A DNA stretch of 64,000 nucleotides from Streptomyces sp. SDr-06 (GCF_003324565.1 NZ_QOLA01000024.1:1-64000), one strand, 5' to 3'. Positions 34,018 through 43,331 are shown, numbered from the stretch's first letter. Made by a program: numbers and translations. The notes: generated by a model from the sequence alone, not told the origin.

Positions 34018-35712
34018 GTGATATCCATGCGCACCCGAATCGGCAGCAGAGGGAAGGGGCGGCTGTCCACGCGCATCCTGACGAGCCAGCTGTTCATCCT
34101 CGCGCTCACCGGAGCGATCGGCTTCGGACTCTTCGCCCTCGCGCAGCGTGCCGAGATCGACCGCGCCTACGAGCAGCGGGCGCTGGACATCGCGCAGACC
34201 GCAGCCGCCGAACCGCAGATTCGCCAGGCCTTGGAGTTCGGCGGCGGCGACGGCATCGTGCAGACGGTCGCCGAGCGCATCCGGAAGGCGTCCGGGGCTT
34301 CGTACGTGGTCGTCATCGACCTGCACGGCAGGCGTCACTCGCATCCCGACCCCGCACTGGTCGGGATGCCGGTGGATGAGCCGATCGTGGTGCTGGACGG
34401 CCACCCGAGCGTCGGCTCCGATGCGGGCGCGACCGGACGGTCGGCCAACGGCAAGTCTCCGCTGTACGGGCCGACGGGCAAGCTGGTCGGCGAGGTGTCG
34501 GCGGGCATCCCCGAGCACGACGTGCTCGGAGAGCTGTGGCGGGAGCTACCCACCTTCGGCCTCTATGCCGCGATCGCCACCGCGCTCGGCTCGGGGGCGG
34601 CGTTCCTGCTGGCCCGGCGGCTCAAGCGGTCAACGTTCGGGCTGGAACTGGAGGAGATCGCCGGGCTGCTCCAGGATCGCGAGGCAATGCTGCACGGGAT
34701 CCGCGAAGGCGTGATCGCCTTCGACCCGAACGGCAGGATCACCGTGGTCAACGACGAGGCTCGCCGCCTGCTCGGACTCGGTACGGCGCTCGGCCGCCGA
34801 CTGCCGGAGGTGCTGCCCGACGGGCGACTGCGCCGCGCGCTGGACGGCTCCCTGACCGGCCCCGACCTCAGCGTGCTCACCGACGACCACTGCCTGGTCG
34901 TCAACCGGATGCCGGTGGCCCTGCACGGCCGGGAACTGGGCGCGGTGGTCACGGTGCGAGACCGCACCGAGTTGGTCGGCCTGCTGCGCGAACTGGACTC
35001 GGTGCGCGGGCTGACCGACGCCCTGCGCGCGCAGCAGCACGAGTTCACCAACCGCATGCACACCATGGCCGGCCTACTGGAAATCGGCGACCACGACGCG
35101 GCCTACGAGTTCGCCATTGGCTCAGGCGGCACCGAACAGGCACTGACGGAGTCCGTACGCGAACAGATCGGCAACCCGCTGCTCGTCGGACTGATCATCG
35201 CCAAGGCCACGGTGGCCGCGGAGCGCGGTGTGCGGCTCGCGCTGAGCGACGACTCCGCGCTCGGCGAGGACCCGCCGCATCTGCGTCGGCTGCTGACCGT
35301 CGCCGGCAACCTGCTGGACAACGCCATTGACGCGGCGGTCAGCGGGCCGCCTCCCGCAGGCGGCCGAGAGGTACGGCTTTCGCTGGTCGAGGGCATCGAA
35401 GCGGTCGTCGTGCAGGTGGCCGACAGCGGTCCCGGTATTCCGTCCGGCGCCGCCGAATCGATCTTCGAGGACGGCTGGTCGACCCGGCCGGACCGGGGCA
35501 CCGCCCGGCGCGGCCTGGGGCTGGCGCTCGTCCACCGGCTGGTGCAGCGCCACGGAGGCACGATCACGGCCAGCGAGGGACCGGGCGCGGTCTTCACCGT
35601 CGTACTCCCGCTGCCCGACGCCGCATCCGCGCCGCAGGGCGCCCCGTTCAGGACAGCCGAGCCGGTACTTGCCGGAGCGGCAGACAGCAGCGAAGGAGGG
35701 GATCGCTGGTGA
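34018..35712 (+). CDS. CitA/DcuS-type sensor histidine kinase
   Basis: 564 residues from GTG 34018 (AAAGAGG 5 bases upstream); ATG 34027 is the alternative. TM1 near 17-40, an extracytoplasmic PAS-like (PDC) sensor with RRHSHPDPALVG, TM2 near 180-200, cytoplasmic PAS (GIREGVIAFDPNGRITVVND), phospho-acceptor His in QQHEFTNRMHTMAGLLEIG, and HATPase motifs NLLDNAIDAA, DSGPGIP and RGLGLALV. The H-F/E-N-R dimerisation box is characteristic of citrate/C4-dicarboxylate sensors. Stop overlaps the regulator start (GTGA). Confidence 0.9.
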   Translation: MISMRTRIGSRGKGRLSTRILTSQLFILALTGAIGFGLFALAQRAEIDRAYEQRALDIAQTAAAEPQIRQALEFGGGDGIVQTVAERIRKASGASYVVVIDLHGRRHSHPDPALVGMPVDEPIVVLDGHPSVGSDAGATGRSANGKSPLYGPTGKLVGEVSAGIPEHDVLGELWRELPTFGLYAAIATALGSGAAFLLARRLKRSTFGLELEEIAGLLQDREAMLHGIREGVIAFDPNGRITVVNDEARRLLGLGTALGRRLPEVLPDGRLRRALDGSLTGPDLSVLTDDHCLVVNRMPVALHGRELGAVVTVRDRTELVGLLRELDSVRGLTDALRAQQHEFTNRMHTMAGLLEIGDHDAAYEFAIGSGGTEQALTESVREQIGNPLLVGLIIAKATVAAERGVRLALSDDSALGEDPPHLRRLLTVAGNLLDNAIDAAVSGPPPAGGREVRLSLVEGIEAVVVQVADSGPGIPSGAAESIFEDGWSTRPDRGTARRGLGLALVHRLVQRHGGTITASEGPGAVFTVVLPLPDAASAPQGAPFRTAEPVLAGAADSSEGGDRW

Positions 35713-36398
35713 TCCGGACCCTGGTGGTGGACGACGACTTCCGGGTGAACCACATCCACTGTGACTACGTGTCCCGCGTCGAGGGCTTCGAGGTGGTCGG
35801 CCAAACCGCGACGGCGGCCGAGGCGCTGCACGCTGTGCGCACCCACGATCCGGACCTGCTCCTGCTCGATGTCTTCCTGCCGGACGGAAGCGGACTCGAC
35901 GTGCTCCGCCAGCTGAGTCGGGACGGGGGCGGCGACCGTCCCGACGCCATCATGATCACCGCAGACCGGGACATCACCTCGGTACGGACCGCGTTGAAAC
36001 TCGGCGCCGTGGGATACGTGGTCAAGCCCTTCGGCTCCGCCGACCTGGCCGAGCGGCTCACCGCCTACCGCGAACTCCAGCACCGCATGGCCGCACTCGG
36101 CTCGGTGCCGGAAACCGATCAGGCCGACGTGGACGCGCTCTTCAGCGCCGCCCGGCCGCCCGCTGCCCCCCGCGTGCCTGCCAAGGGCCACTCCGCTCCC
36201 ACGCTCGCCCTGCTGCACCAGACCCTGCGCGCCGCCCGCGAGCCCCTGTCCGCCACAGAGGCTGCAGAACAGACCGGAGTCTCCCGCGCCACGGCCCAGC
36301 GATACCTCTCCTACCTGGTGAAGGAGGGCCTGGTCCGCCTGGATCTCCGCTACGGCACCACCGGCCGCCCCGAACATCTCTACCGGATCGTTCGCTGA
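35709..36398 (+). CDS. CitB/DcuR-type response regulator
   Basis: 229 residues from GTG 35709. Receiver domain with acidic pocket VVDDD, phosphorylated Asp in LLLLDVFLPDGSG, and K in YVVKPFG. The C-terminal winged helix is ATAQRYLSYLVKEGLVRLD. Translationally coupled to the kinase. The divergent importer operon is the obvious candidate target. Confidence 0.9.
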   Translation: MIRTLVVDDDFRVNHIHCDYVSRVEGFEVVGQTATAAEALHAVRTHDPDLLLLDVFLPDGSGLDVLRQLSRDGGGDRPDAIMITADRDITSVRTALKLGAVGYVVKPFGSADLAERLTAYRELQHRMAALGSVPETDQADVDALFSAARPPAAPRVPAKGHSAPTLALLHQTLRAAREPLSATEAAEQTGVSRATAQRYLSYLVKEGLVRLDLRYGTTGRPEHLYRIVR

Positions 36399-36599
36399 CG
36401 GAGGGGACTGCAAGACACTCGTTTGACGGTCCCGCGAAGTGGGCCTGGCCGTCGTTGTCGAGGCGGGGTGTGAGGGCGGTCCCTGGTGATCACGCCGACC
36501 CGCCGGTCCGGCGCCCGCAACATATGGGCGCTATCCATCGCGAGGTGGAAGCGCAGCCTGTCATGTCGGCATCGGACACCGGCGCGTGGCGGGACCTCG

Positions 36600-37811
36600 T
36601 CAGGAGGGTGGGACGCGTTCGAGGGCGGGCCGTTCCATGTCCCCGTTGAACCGGTAGGCCGGCAGTGAGCCGTTCTTGATGAGACGGAAGCCCTTGCCGC
36701 CGTTGTCCAGGGTCGTGGTGCCGGCCTTGCCGTCGGCAACCCAGTGCAGGACGATCGCGAACGCGCAGTCGCCTGTGACGTTCTTCGCGTTGACGAGGAA
36801 GTCCTCGGGATCGCTGAGGCTGACCTTGAAGGGGAAGCGCACCGGCGGGATCTCTTTGCCGTTGGTGTCCTGGCCGGTGTCCGCGGTCACCTTCACCGGA
36901 CTCCGAGCGAAGTCCGCGGTGAACGACCGCTGCGGCTGCGCCGCACCGCAGCCGAACGCGGTGTTGATGACGACTCCGCGGGTCGGCGGGGGAGCGCTGC
37001 GCAGCACCGTGACCTCCATGCCCGTGAGCAGCACCGACTCCTGGGTGCGGCCCTGCACCGTCATGTCCAGCGGCGGACTGTACCGGTCACTGACCAACTC
37101 CGACGCCGTCGCGTCCTTCGTGTGGTTCTTCCACGCGGTGAAGTACTGCTCCGCCGGGCCGTCGTACCAGATCGTCGGGCACTCGCCGTCGCTCCATGCG
37201 GCGCGCACGGCCAAGGGCGGCTTGCCCGTCCAGACCGGCCCGTTCGGCGACGCACCGGCTGCCGGCCGCAGGGGCGCGGGTCCTCCGTGCCCAGAGGGGA
37301 CGGGCCCCGTCGACGAGATGGCGGTGCTGCTGCCCATCGCCCCGGCCGGCACATGGTCATCCGCCAGCAGCCACACGCCGCCCGCGGCCAGCAAGGCGGC
37401 CACGGCAGTGGGCACCGCCCAGAGGACGAGCCGGCGCCGGCCGGTGACAAGACGCCCGGGCGGCGCCGCGTCGTCCGCGGCTACCTCTCTCACCGTGCGC
37501 CCGACGGCCGCAGCCTCGTCACGCTGCCGCCGGGCCTCGTCCCACAGCCTCAGCGCTTCAAACGCGGCCTCCCTGCCGCCGAGCGCCCGGGCGACGGCCT
37601 CGGCGGTCTCGCGGCGCGGCAGGCCCCGGTTGCCCCTGAAGACGTTCGACAAGGTTCCCAGGGACAGTGAGGAAGACGCGTCAATCCCACGGATCCGCTT
37701 GATGATGTTCTGGTAGCTGGGTGAACCGTGCGACACCCGCAACTCGCGCATGTACCGCGCGAGCTCCTGCGCCCCGTCACCCTGCGCCGTCGTGCTCTCG
37801 CTGTCGACCAC
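36600..37811 (-). CDS. Membrane-anchored XRE-type helix-turn-helix protein
   Basis: 403 residues from ATG 37811. N-terminal XRE-like domain (residues about 12-75: LARYMRELRVSHGSPSYQNI, LGTLSNVFRGNRGLPRRE), one transmembrane helix near 130-152 (LVLWAVPTAVAALLAAGGVW), then an extracellular domain with several cysteines (GECPTIW, FGCGAAQ, GDCAFAI). This one-pass layout is common in Streptomyces and suggests signal-linked DNA binding or a repurposed scaffold. A set of 10-bp-spaced repeats lies about 110 bp upstream. Confidence 0.78.
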   Translation of the reverse strand: MVDSESTTAQGDGAQELARYMRELRVSHGSPSYQNIIKRIRGIDASSSLSLGTLSNVFRGNRGLPRRETAEAVARALGGREAAFEALRLWDEARRQRDEAAAVGRTVREVAADDAAPPGRLVTGRRRLVLWAVPTAVAALLAAGGVWLLADDHVPAGAMGSSTAISSTGPVPSGHGGPAPLRPAAGASPNGPVWTGKPPLAVRAAWSDGECPTIWYDGPAEQYFTAWKNHTKDATASELVSDRYSPPLDMTVQGRTQESVLLTGMEVTVLRSAPPPTRGVVINTAFGCGAAQPQRSFTADFARSPVKVTADTGQDTNGKEIPPVRFPFKVSLSDPEDFLVNAKNVTGDCAFAIVLHWVADGKAGTTTLDNGGKGFRLIKNGSLPAYRFNGDMERPALERVPPS

Positions 37812-37920
37812 GCCCGCACCCCTCCCCCACTCCCCCGCCTCTTTCCGGGCGATCGGTGGAGCGCAGCCTAGACCGGACTGCCCAGAGCGGTGGCGGCATC
37901 ACCGCAACGGGCTTCACCTC

Positions 37921-37947
37921 CCTTCAACACCCTTCAAAGACCTTCAA
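37921..37947. repeat. Three direct repeats with 10-bp period
   Basis: CCTTCAA occurs at 37921, 37931 and 37941, each separated by three bases. Seen from the minus strand, these are TTGAAGG heptamers one helical turn apart, upstream of the XRE-type gene. Heptamer repeats at helical spacing are typical of activator sites in Streptomyces (SARP and PhoP boxes follow this logic), so an operator is plausible. Confidence 0.5.
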
Positions 37948-38056
37948 TAACCATCGGACCAGCGGCGAATCCCGGCCCCGGACCTTGAACTCAAGGCATC
38001 CCACCCGATCGGCCAGGCCCCGTTCGTGCCTCGGCCTCGTTGTGTCCGGAGCTGCC

Positions 38057-38317
38057 GTGACCCTCACTTTTCACTCACCCCAGGGACTTCATGAACTCCT
38101 GTACGCCTGGGGGGTCCTGCAGCGTCATGCCCGCCCGGAGCGATGCGTCGCGTATCTCGTCCGGCACACGGGACTCACCCTCCGCGACCTTGAACATCTG
38201 CGGCTGGTTCGCAACCGCTGCGCCCACCCGGAGGACGGCTGGCCCGCTCAGACCGAGATGGACCGCGCTCTGTCCACTGCCCACCGCGCCCGTCGTCGCC
38301 TGGGGCTGGACGACTGA
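38057..38317 (+). CDS. Small HEPN-like protein
   Basis: 86 residues from GTG 38057, with GGAG 5 bases upstream. Helical, with LVRNRCAHPEDG near residue 53: RNRCAH fits the R-x4-H RNase motif of HEPN domains. HEPN proteins act as RNases in toxin-antitoxin and defence modules, usually beside a nucleotidyltransferase or other antitoxin; none is visible here. It is short for HEPN, so it may be a fragment or a minimal domain. An IS256 fragment lies just downstream. Confidence 0.45.
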   Translation: MTLTFHSPQGLHELLYAWGVLQRHARPERCVAYLVRHTGLTLRDLEHLRLVRNRCAHPEDGWPAQTEMDRALSTAHRARRRLGLDD

Positions 38318-38344
38318 TCGCGGTGGAGCGGCCGTGGCCACGTC

Positions 38345-38567
38345 GGCAGCGCGAGTTGCCACTGCCCCGGCCGGCTGATTCGTGCTTCTCGTAGCCGACG
38401 TGATCAGTGATCTCACCTTCCAGGGCGGACTCCAGGACCCGCTTGGTCAGCTGCAGCCCCTCTGACCGGACCCTCTCCACCAGCATCGCCACCAACTGCT
38501 CGCCCGGCACAGGCACGGGCGGCCCGGACCAGTCCTTCCCGACAGGCTCCACGGTCTCCAACTCCAC
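38345..38567 (-). mobile_element. 5' fragment of an IS256-family transposase gene
   Basis: The minus strand reads LVERVRSEGLQLTKRVLESA then LEGEITDHVGYEKHESAG, the conserved N-terminus of IS256 (mutator-type) transposases, followed by loss of frame near GSGNSR. No catalytic residues or ends remain. Confidence 0.7.
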
Positions 38568-38854
38568 TGCGGTGTCAGCCGCTTGACGCCTCTCCCATGA
38601 TCGTCGGACCCGCTGTCAGATTTGCACTCCCTTTCACCGGATGGGTGACCCGCCGGCCCCAGAGGCCGCTCCTGGTTCGCCGGCGCTTCCGGAGATGATC
38701 GGGATGAAATTGCCTAGCCAGACGCGCACCCAGGGCCGTCTCGACGCAGCCGTTCTGTCCGGGCGGCCCCGCGACAGTGCCCTCGTGTACCTGGCGCCTG
38801 GCGTCTCCACCGCGTATGCAGGAGGGGATACAGTCCAGCGCAGGAAGAGGCTCC

Positions 38855-40603
38855 GTGCACAACCATGACGATCCCAGAAGGGCCGACGCCACGCATGGGC
38901 GCGGCCCGACGGGCAAGCCCGCAGCCAAGGGCGCGGCACCACCGCAGGGCCTGCGCGCACTTCAGAACACCGCGGGGAACGCGGCCGTCGTGCAGCTCCT
39001 CCGGCAGGCCGGTCACGCGGGCGAGCGGGACGAGCATCAGCACGGCGCCGGCTGCGGCCACCCGGCCGAGCAGCCCGCGGTGCAGCGCTCCGCCGTGCAC
39101 GATGTCCTGCGCGGCAGCGGACGCCCCCTGGACGAGGCGACCCGCGGCGACATGGAGTCCCGGCTCGGCGCGGACTTCTCCGACGTACGCATCCATGACG
39201 ACAGTGCCGCCAAGGCCTCCGCGGCAGAGGTCGGCGCCCGTGCCTACACCTCGGGCAGCCATGTCGTCATCGGTGACGGCGGCGCCGACAAGCACACCCT
39301 CGCCCACGAGCTGACCCATGTCATCCAGCAGCGCCAGGGCCCCGTCGCCGGTACCGACAACGGCTCCGGACTCAAGGTCTCCGACCCCTCCGACCGGTTC
39401 GAGCGGGAGGCGGAGGCCAATGCCACCCGGGTGATGTCGGGCGGCTCCGCCCGGCAGTCCGCGGCCTCGGCGGCCGAGTCAGGCGCCGAGAAGCCGACCC
39501 CGGTCCAGAGTGCCTCCGCCGGGCCGGCGGTCCAACGCGCCATCACGGTCACCCTGGACGGCTACGCGAGCGCCAAGAACGTCGCGGACAAGAACGCCCT
39601 GACGCGGCAACAGGTCGGCGAGTACTACCGGATGGTCGTCGTCGACGACTACAAGCTGGCCGTCGGTTACGCCCAGGACGGCGGGACTCGGTTGAAGGGA
39701 CTGGCCAAGGCCCTGCGGACTCCCGCCGGGAACGGGGCAGTTGAGCTGGACGCCCTCGTCACGGCGATCCAGGGCGTCCTCGCCACCGATGTGCCCGCGG
39801 ACGTGCGGGCCAACAAGAACACCCGGTACGCGGTCGAGCCCCAGGGCGGCTACGAGCACCAGAGCCTGCCCGGCGGCAAGGAGGGCGTCTGGGCGAACGA
39901 CGACGAGATGTGGGACGAGTTCGGTCAGGGGCTCGGAGAGCGGGCCGCCGAGGCGCAGGAAACCACCGGACGCATCGGTAACGATCCCCTCAAGCAGCTC
40001 ACCTGGGGCATGGCCAAGGAACTGCTGCCCCGACCGCTGACCAACCTGATATTCGACGTCCGGTACCAGTTGGAGAGCGGCACCCTGCTCGACGAGCGGA
40101 CGCCGGACCAGCTCGCCAGGAGGGACGCGACGCCGAACGAGCCGGGCACGCTCAGGAGTTGGCACCAGGACGACTCGGGCCGGCTGCCCGCCAACGGCGC
40201 GGACCACAGTGGCGGCCCCGACGCCTTCCGCGCCCAGGTCCCCCAGGAGAGCCAGGGCCTCCACGATCACTACAGCGCCCACTCCCAGTCAGGCACGGGC
40301 TCCTCGGTCCTGAACGCAGCCGGGTTCCCGCGCGGCTTCGCCGAGTACACGGGAACCGGCTCGAACTCCGAGCACAACACCAAGGTCGTCCTCGACTACA
40401 TCCAGAAGCGGGTCTATCTGACGCTCACGCACTACCAGTACTGGGGTCTGGTCGTCGCGGGCGGGCGCACCCACTTCGTGCCCTCCGGAACCCAGGAGGC
40501 GGTCCAGGCCGACGGCAAGATCCGTGCCGAGATGCAGCGCCTGCACATCCCCGCGGGGACCCCGTACCGCCTCATGAGCCCCTGGGTGCAGATCCTGGCG
40601 TGA
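38855..40603 (+). CDS. DUF4157 (eCIS core domain) protein with unknown C-terminal domain
   Basis: 582 residues from GTG 38855 behind AGGAAGAGG. The eCIS-core (DUF4157) domain spans about 80-160, with PLDEATRGDMESRLGADFSD, VRIHDD and the metallopeptidase-like HELTHVIQQ (H151, E152, H155). Family members are cargo or toxins of extracellular contractile injection systems. The region from about 250 to the C-terminus has no recognised motif (YQYWGLVVAGGRTHFVPSG) and would be the effector part. No sheath, spike or baseplate gene is present in the window, so it is an orphan. No immunity gene is adjacent. Confidence 0.85.
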   Translation: MHNHDDPRRADATHGRGPTGKPAAKGAAPPQGLRALQNTAGNAAVVQLLRQAGHAGERDEHQHGAGCGHPAEQPAVQRSAVHDVLRGSGRPLDEATRGDMESRLGADFSDVRIHDDSAAKASAAEVGARAYTSGSHVVIGDGGADKHTLAHELTHVIQQRQGPVAGTDNGSGLKVSDPSDRFEREAEANATRVMSGGSARQSAASAAESGAEKPTPVQSASAGPAVQRAITVTLDGYASAKNVADKNALTRQQVGEYYRMVVVDDYKLAVGYAQDGGTRLKGLAKALRTPAGNGAVELDALVTAIQGVLATDVPADVRANKNTRYAVEPQGGYEHQSLPGGKEGVWANDDEMWDEFGQGLGERAAEAQETTGRIGNDPLKQLTWGMAKELLPRPLTNLIFDVRYQLESGTLLDERTPDQLARRDATPNEPGTLRSWHQDDSGRLPANGADHSGGPDAFRAQVPQESQGLHDHYSAHSQSGTGSSVLNAAGFPRGFAEYTGTGSNSEHNTKVVLDYIQKRVYLTLTHYQYWGLVVAGGRTHFVPSGTQEAVQADGKIRAEMQRLHIPAGTPYRLMSPWVQILA

Positions 40604-40772
40604 GACACGCGGCGAGGCTCTCCGTCCTCGGTGAGGGCGGAGAGCGGGCGTCCGCGAGGACGGTGCAACCAGTGCCGGAGACTGGTGAGGCTCGTCGATT
40701 CGGGTGTGGAGAATCCGCACCCATCGTAGATCGGGCCCAGCACCGGAGGACTCGGCAATCGGGCGGCGCACC

Positions 40773-40796
40773 CGCACACTACACATGTAGTGTGCG
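40773..40796. promoter_or_regulatory. 24-bp operator-like palindrome
   Basis: CGCACACTACA (40773-40783) and TGTAGTGTGCG (40786-40796) are perfect inverted arms around a 2-bp centre. It ends 17 bp before the dehalogenase-like start, overlapping the probable promoter or leader. A TetR- or GntR-like repressor site is likely; no candidate regulator gene is adjacent. Confidence 0.7.
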
Positions 40797-40813
40797 TTCA
40801 TAGGGAGGGCCCG

Positions 40814-41674
40814 ATGCTGATCGACTTCGTTCCCGACAGGAGCCTGTACCCGTTCGAGTCGCGCTGGTTCGACTCGTCCGTCGGCCGGGTTCACTACATC
40901 GACGAGGGCGCCGGGCCGCCGCTCCTGTTCTGTCATGGCGCTCCGACGTGGAGCTTCTTATACCGTCACATCGTGAAGGCCCTGCGCGACCGGTACCGGT
41001 GCATCGCCGTCGACCATCTGGGTTTCGGACTGTCCGAACGTCCTGCGGGTTTCGGCTACACGATCGCCGAGCACACCGCGGTCCTCGGAGAGCTGATCGA
41101 CCACCTGCAGCTCGACGGCTTCGTTCTGATGGGACAGGACTGGGGTGGGCCCATCGGTCTGGGCGCGGTCACTTCGCGCGCGGACCGGGTGAGGGGGGTC
41201 GTGCTGGGCAACACCCTGTTCTGGCCGATCGAAGCGATGGCCAATCGGATGTTCAGCATGGTCATGAGCAGTCGTCCGATACAGCGGCGGATTCTCGAAC
41301 GGAATTTCCTCGTCGAGCGCGTCCTGCTCGCTGAGCTGGGGCGCACGCTCGATGCGGCCGAGGCCGACCACTACCGCGCGGTGCAGCCCACCGCTCAAGC
41401 CCGGCGTGGACTCGCCGTGATGCCCAGAGAGATCCGTGCCGCGCGCCCCCTGCTGGACCAACTCGCCCGAGACGTGCCTGTCCTGCTCGGCGACAAACCG
41501 GCCCTGCTGGTGTGGGGAATGCGGGACATGGTGTTCCGGCCGAGCGCCTGTATCCCGCGCATGCGTGCGACCTTCGCCGATCTCGACGTGGTCGAACTGC
41601 CGCACGCGCGGCACTTCATTCAAGAGCACGCACCAGACACGATCGCCGAGGCGATCGCGAAGCGCTTCCCATAG
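40814..41674 (+). CDS. Haloalkane-dehalogenase-family alpha/beta hydrolase
   Basis: 286 residues from ATG 40814 (GGAGG 5 bases upstream; an earlier in-frame GTG falls inside the palindrome). The nucleophile is Asp109 in GQDWGGP with the halide-binding-type Trp110 next to it, as in haloalkane dehalogenases; His lies in LPHARHFIQEH. The oxyanion loop is HGAPTWSFLYR, with Ala where the family usually has Asn or Glu as halide or oxyanion partner, so halide chemistry may be altered. Confidence 0.82.
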   Translation: MLIDFVPDRSLYPFESRWFDSSVGRVHYIDEGAGPPLLFCHGAPTWSFLYRHIVKALRDRYRCIAVDHLGFGLSERPAGFGYTIAEHTAVLGELIDHLQLDGFVLMGQDWGGPIGLGAVTSRADRVRGVVLGNTLFWPIEAMANRMFSMVMSSRPIQRRILERNFLVERVLLAELGRTLDAAEADHYRAVQPTAQARRGLAVMPREIRAARPLLDQLARDVPVLLGDKPALLVWGMRDMVFRPSACIPRMRATFADLDVVELPHARHFIQEHAPDTIAEAIAKRFP

Positions 41675-41995
41675 GGATGGGTCCTCGATCTGGCCGAACA
41701 CCGCATCGAGCACGGTGATGTGGCCGGCGGCAAGGGCGGCCCGCGTCGCCCGGCCGCAGGACGCCGGGCACGAGCGCGAGCGCCTCCGCCCTGCCTCCGT
41801 CCAACGTATGCCCTCAGCGCTCGATCGCGGCCGTCACTCGAAACGAACCGCACCCGGTCGCTCCGGCTCTGGCCGCTTCCCCTGCCCACACCCAGCTGGC
41901 GTGGGCTGCGTCTCCTCAGTAAATTCCCCACCCCCTCCAGGAATGGGGCCGCAGAACGTCCTGCCGCCCGATCAGCATCGCTCCTCCCCCGGCAT
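41675..41995. other. Gene-free convergent region
   Basis: It lies between two convergent genes. A minus-strand string near 41690-41730 (LAAGHITVLDAVFGQIEDPS) looks protein-like but has no intact frame. No clear terminator. Confidence 0.35.
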
Positions 41996-43267
41996 TCAGG
42001 TGCTGCGGGTGAACCACTTGCGGGCGCCGTACAGAGCAGCGCCGAGCGCGATCACCACGGCTCCCCACAGCACGGAAGCCGCGGGCAGCGCGAGTGCCAG
42101 GACGATGCACCCGGCCAGGCCGACGACGGGCACGACCCGGGGCGGGCGTCCTTCCTCGCGGCTGAGAGTCCAGGCGGAAGCGTTGGCGATGGCGTAGTAG
42201 GCCAGCACGCCGAAGGAGGAGAACCCGATCGCCCCGCGCACGTCAGCGAACGCGGCCAGGACAGCGACGACGGCGCCGACGGCCAGCTCGGCATGGTGCG
42301 GTACCGCGAAGCGCGGGTGGACGGCGGCCAGGGCGTGCGGCAGGTGGCGGTCTCGGGCCATGGCCAGAGTGGTGCGGGAGACCCCGAGGATCAGCGCGAG
42401 CAGTGAACCGAGGGCCGCCACCGCCGCCCCGACGCGCACAACGGGCACCAGCCCTGGGACGCCGGCCGCGCGCACGGCGTCTGCCAGCGGCGCGGCGGTG
42501 TGGGCCAGGTGGTGGGGGCCGAGCACCGAGAGAGCAGCGAGCGCGACGACGGCGTAGACAACCAGAGTGATGCCGAGCGCCATGAAGACGGCGCGGGGGA
42601 TGGTGCGTTGAGGTTCGCGGACCTCCTCGCCGAGGGTGGCGATGCGCGCGTAGCCGGCGAAGGCAAAGAACAGCAGGCCCGCCGCCTGGAGTACGCCGGG
42701 CCATCCGGCGCAGGCGCCGACGGTCCAGTGGCCGGTGTCGGCGGCCGAACTGCTCAAGCACGCCGTGACGACGGCAGCGAGCACGGCCAGGACCACGGCG
42801 ACGATCGCGCGGGTGAGCCAGGCGGCCTTCTGCAAGCCGACGTAGTTCACCGCGACCAGCGCGACCACCGCGGCGACCGCCACGGCGTGGGCCTGGGTGG
42901 GCCACACGTAGGAGCCGACGGTGAGGGCCATCGCCGCGCAGGAGGCAGTCTTGCCGACCACGAAACCCCACCCGGCCAGGTAGCCCCAGAACTCGCCGAG
43001 CCGTTCACGGCCGTAGACGTAGGTGCCGCCGGACTGCGGATAGCGAGCGGCCAGCCGAGCGGAGGAAGTGGCGTTGCAGTACGCCACCACGGCGGCCAGG
43101 GCCAGGCCCAGCAGCAGGCCGGAGCCGGCCGCCGAGGTGGCCGGTCCGAGGGCGGCGAAGATGCCCGCGCCCAGCATCGACCCGAGACCGACCACGACCG
43201 CGTCGAAGACGCCCAGGTGCCGCTTCAGTTGCGCTGGTCCGGCCGTTGTTGGCGCCGACGTACTCAT
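41996..43267 (-). CDS. APC-family amino acid permease
   Basis: 423 residues, about 12 membrane helices. TM1 carries the conserved GLGSMLGAGIFAALGPATSA; later YARIATLGEEVREPQRTIPR is the family consensus after TM6. Start ATG 43267 gives MSTSAPTTAG. It probably takes up amino acids or polyamines by proton antiport or symport. A solitary gene. Confidence 0.87.
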   Translation of the reverse strand: MSTSAPTTAGPAQLKRHLGVFDAVVVGLGSMLGAGIFAALGPATSAAGSGLLLGLALAAVVAYCNATSSARLAARYPQSGGTYVYGRERLGEFWGYLAGWGFVVGKTASCAAMALTVGSYVWPTQAHAVAVAAVVALVAVNYVGLQKAAWLTRAIVAVVLAVLAAVVTACLSSSAADTGHWTVGACAGWPGVLQAAGLLFFAFAGYARIATLGEEVREPQRTIPRAVFMALGITLVVYAVVALAALSVLGPHHLAHTAAPLADAVRAAGVPGLVPVVRVGAAVAALGSLLALILGVSRTTLAMARDRHLPHALAAVHPRFAVPHHAELAVGAVVAVLAAFADVRGAIGFSSFGVLAYYAIANASAWTLSREEGRPPRVVPVVGLAGCIVLALALPAASVLWGAVVIALGAALYGARKWFTRST

Positions 43268-43331
43268 GACCCGCCTTGTCGATGACGACTGCTGATACCG
43301 GCGCACGATAGCTGAGTGAGGCATCCACCGG

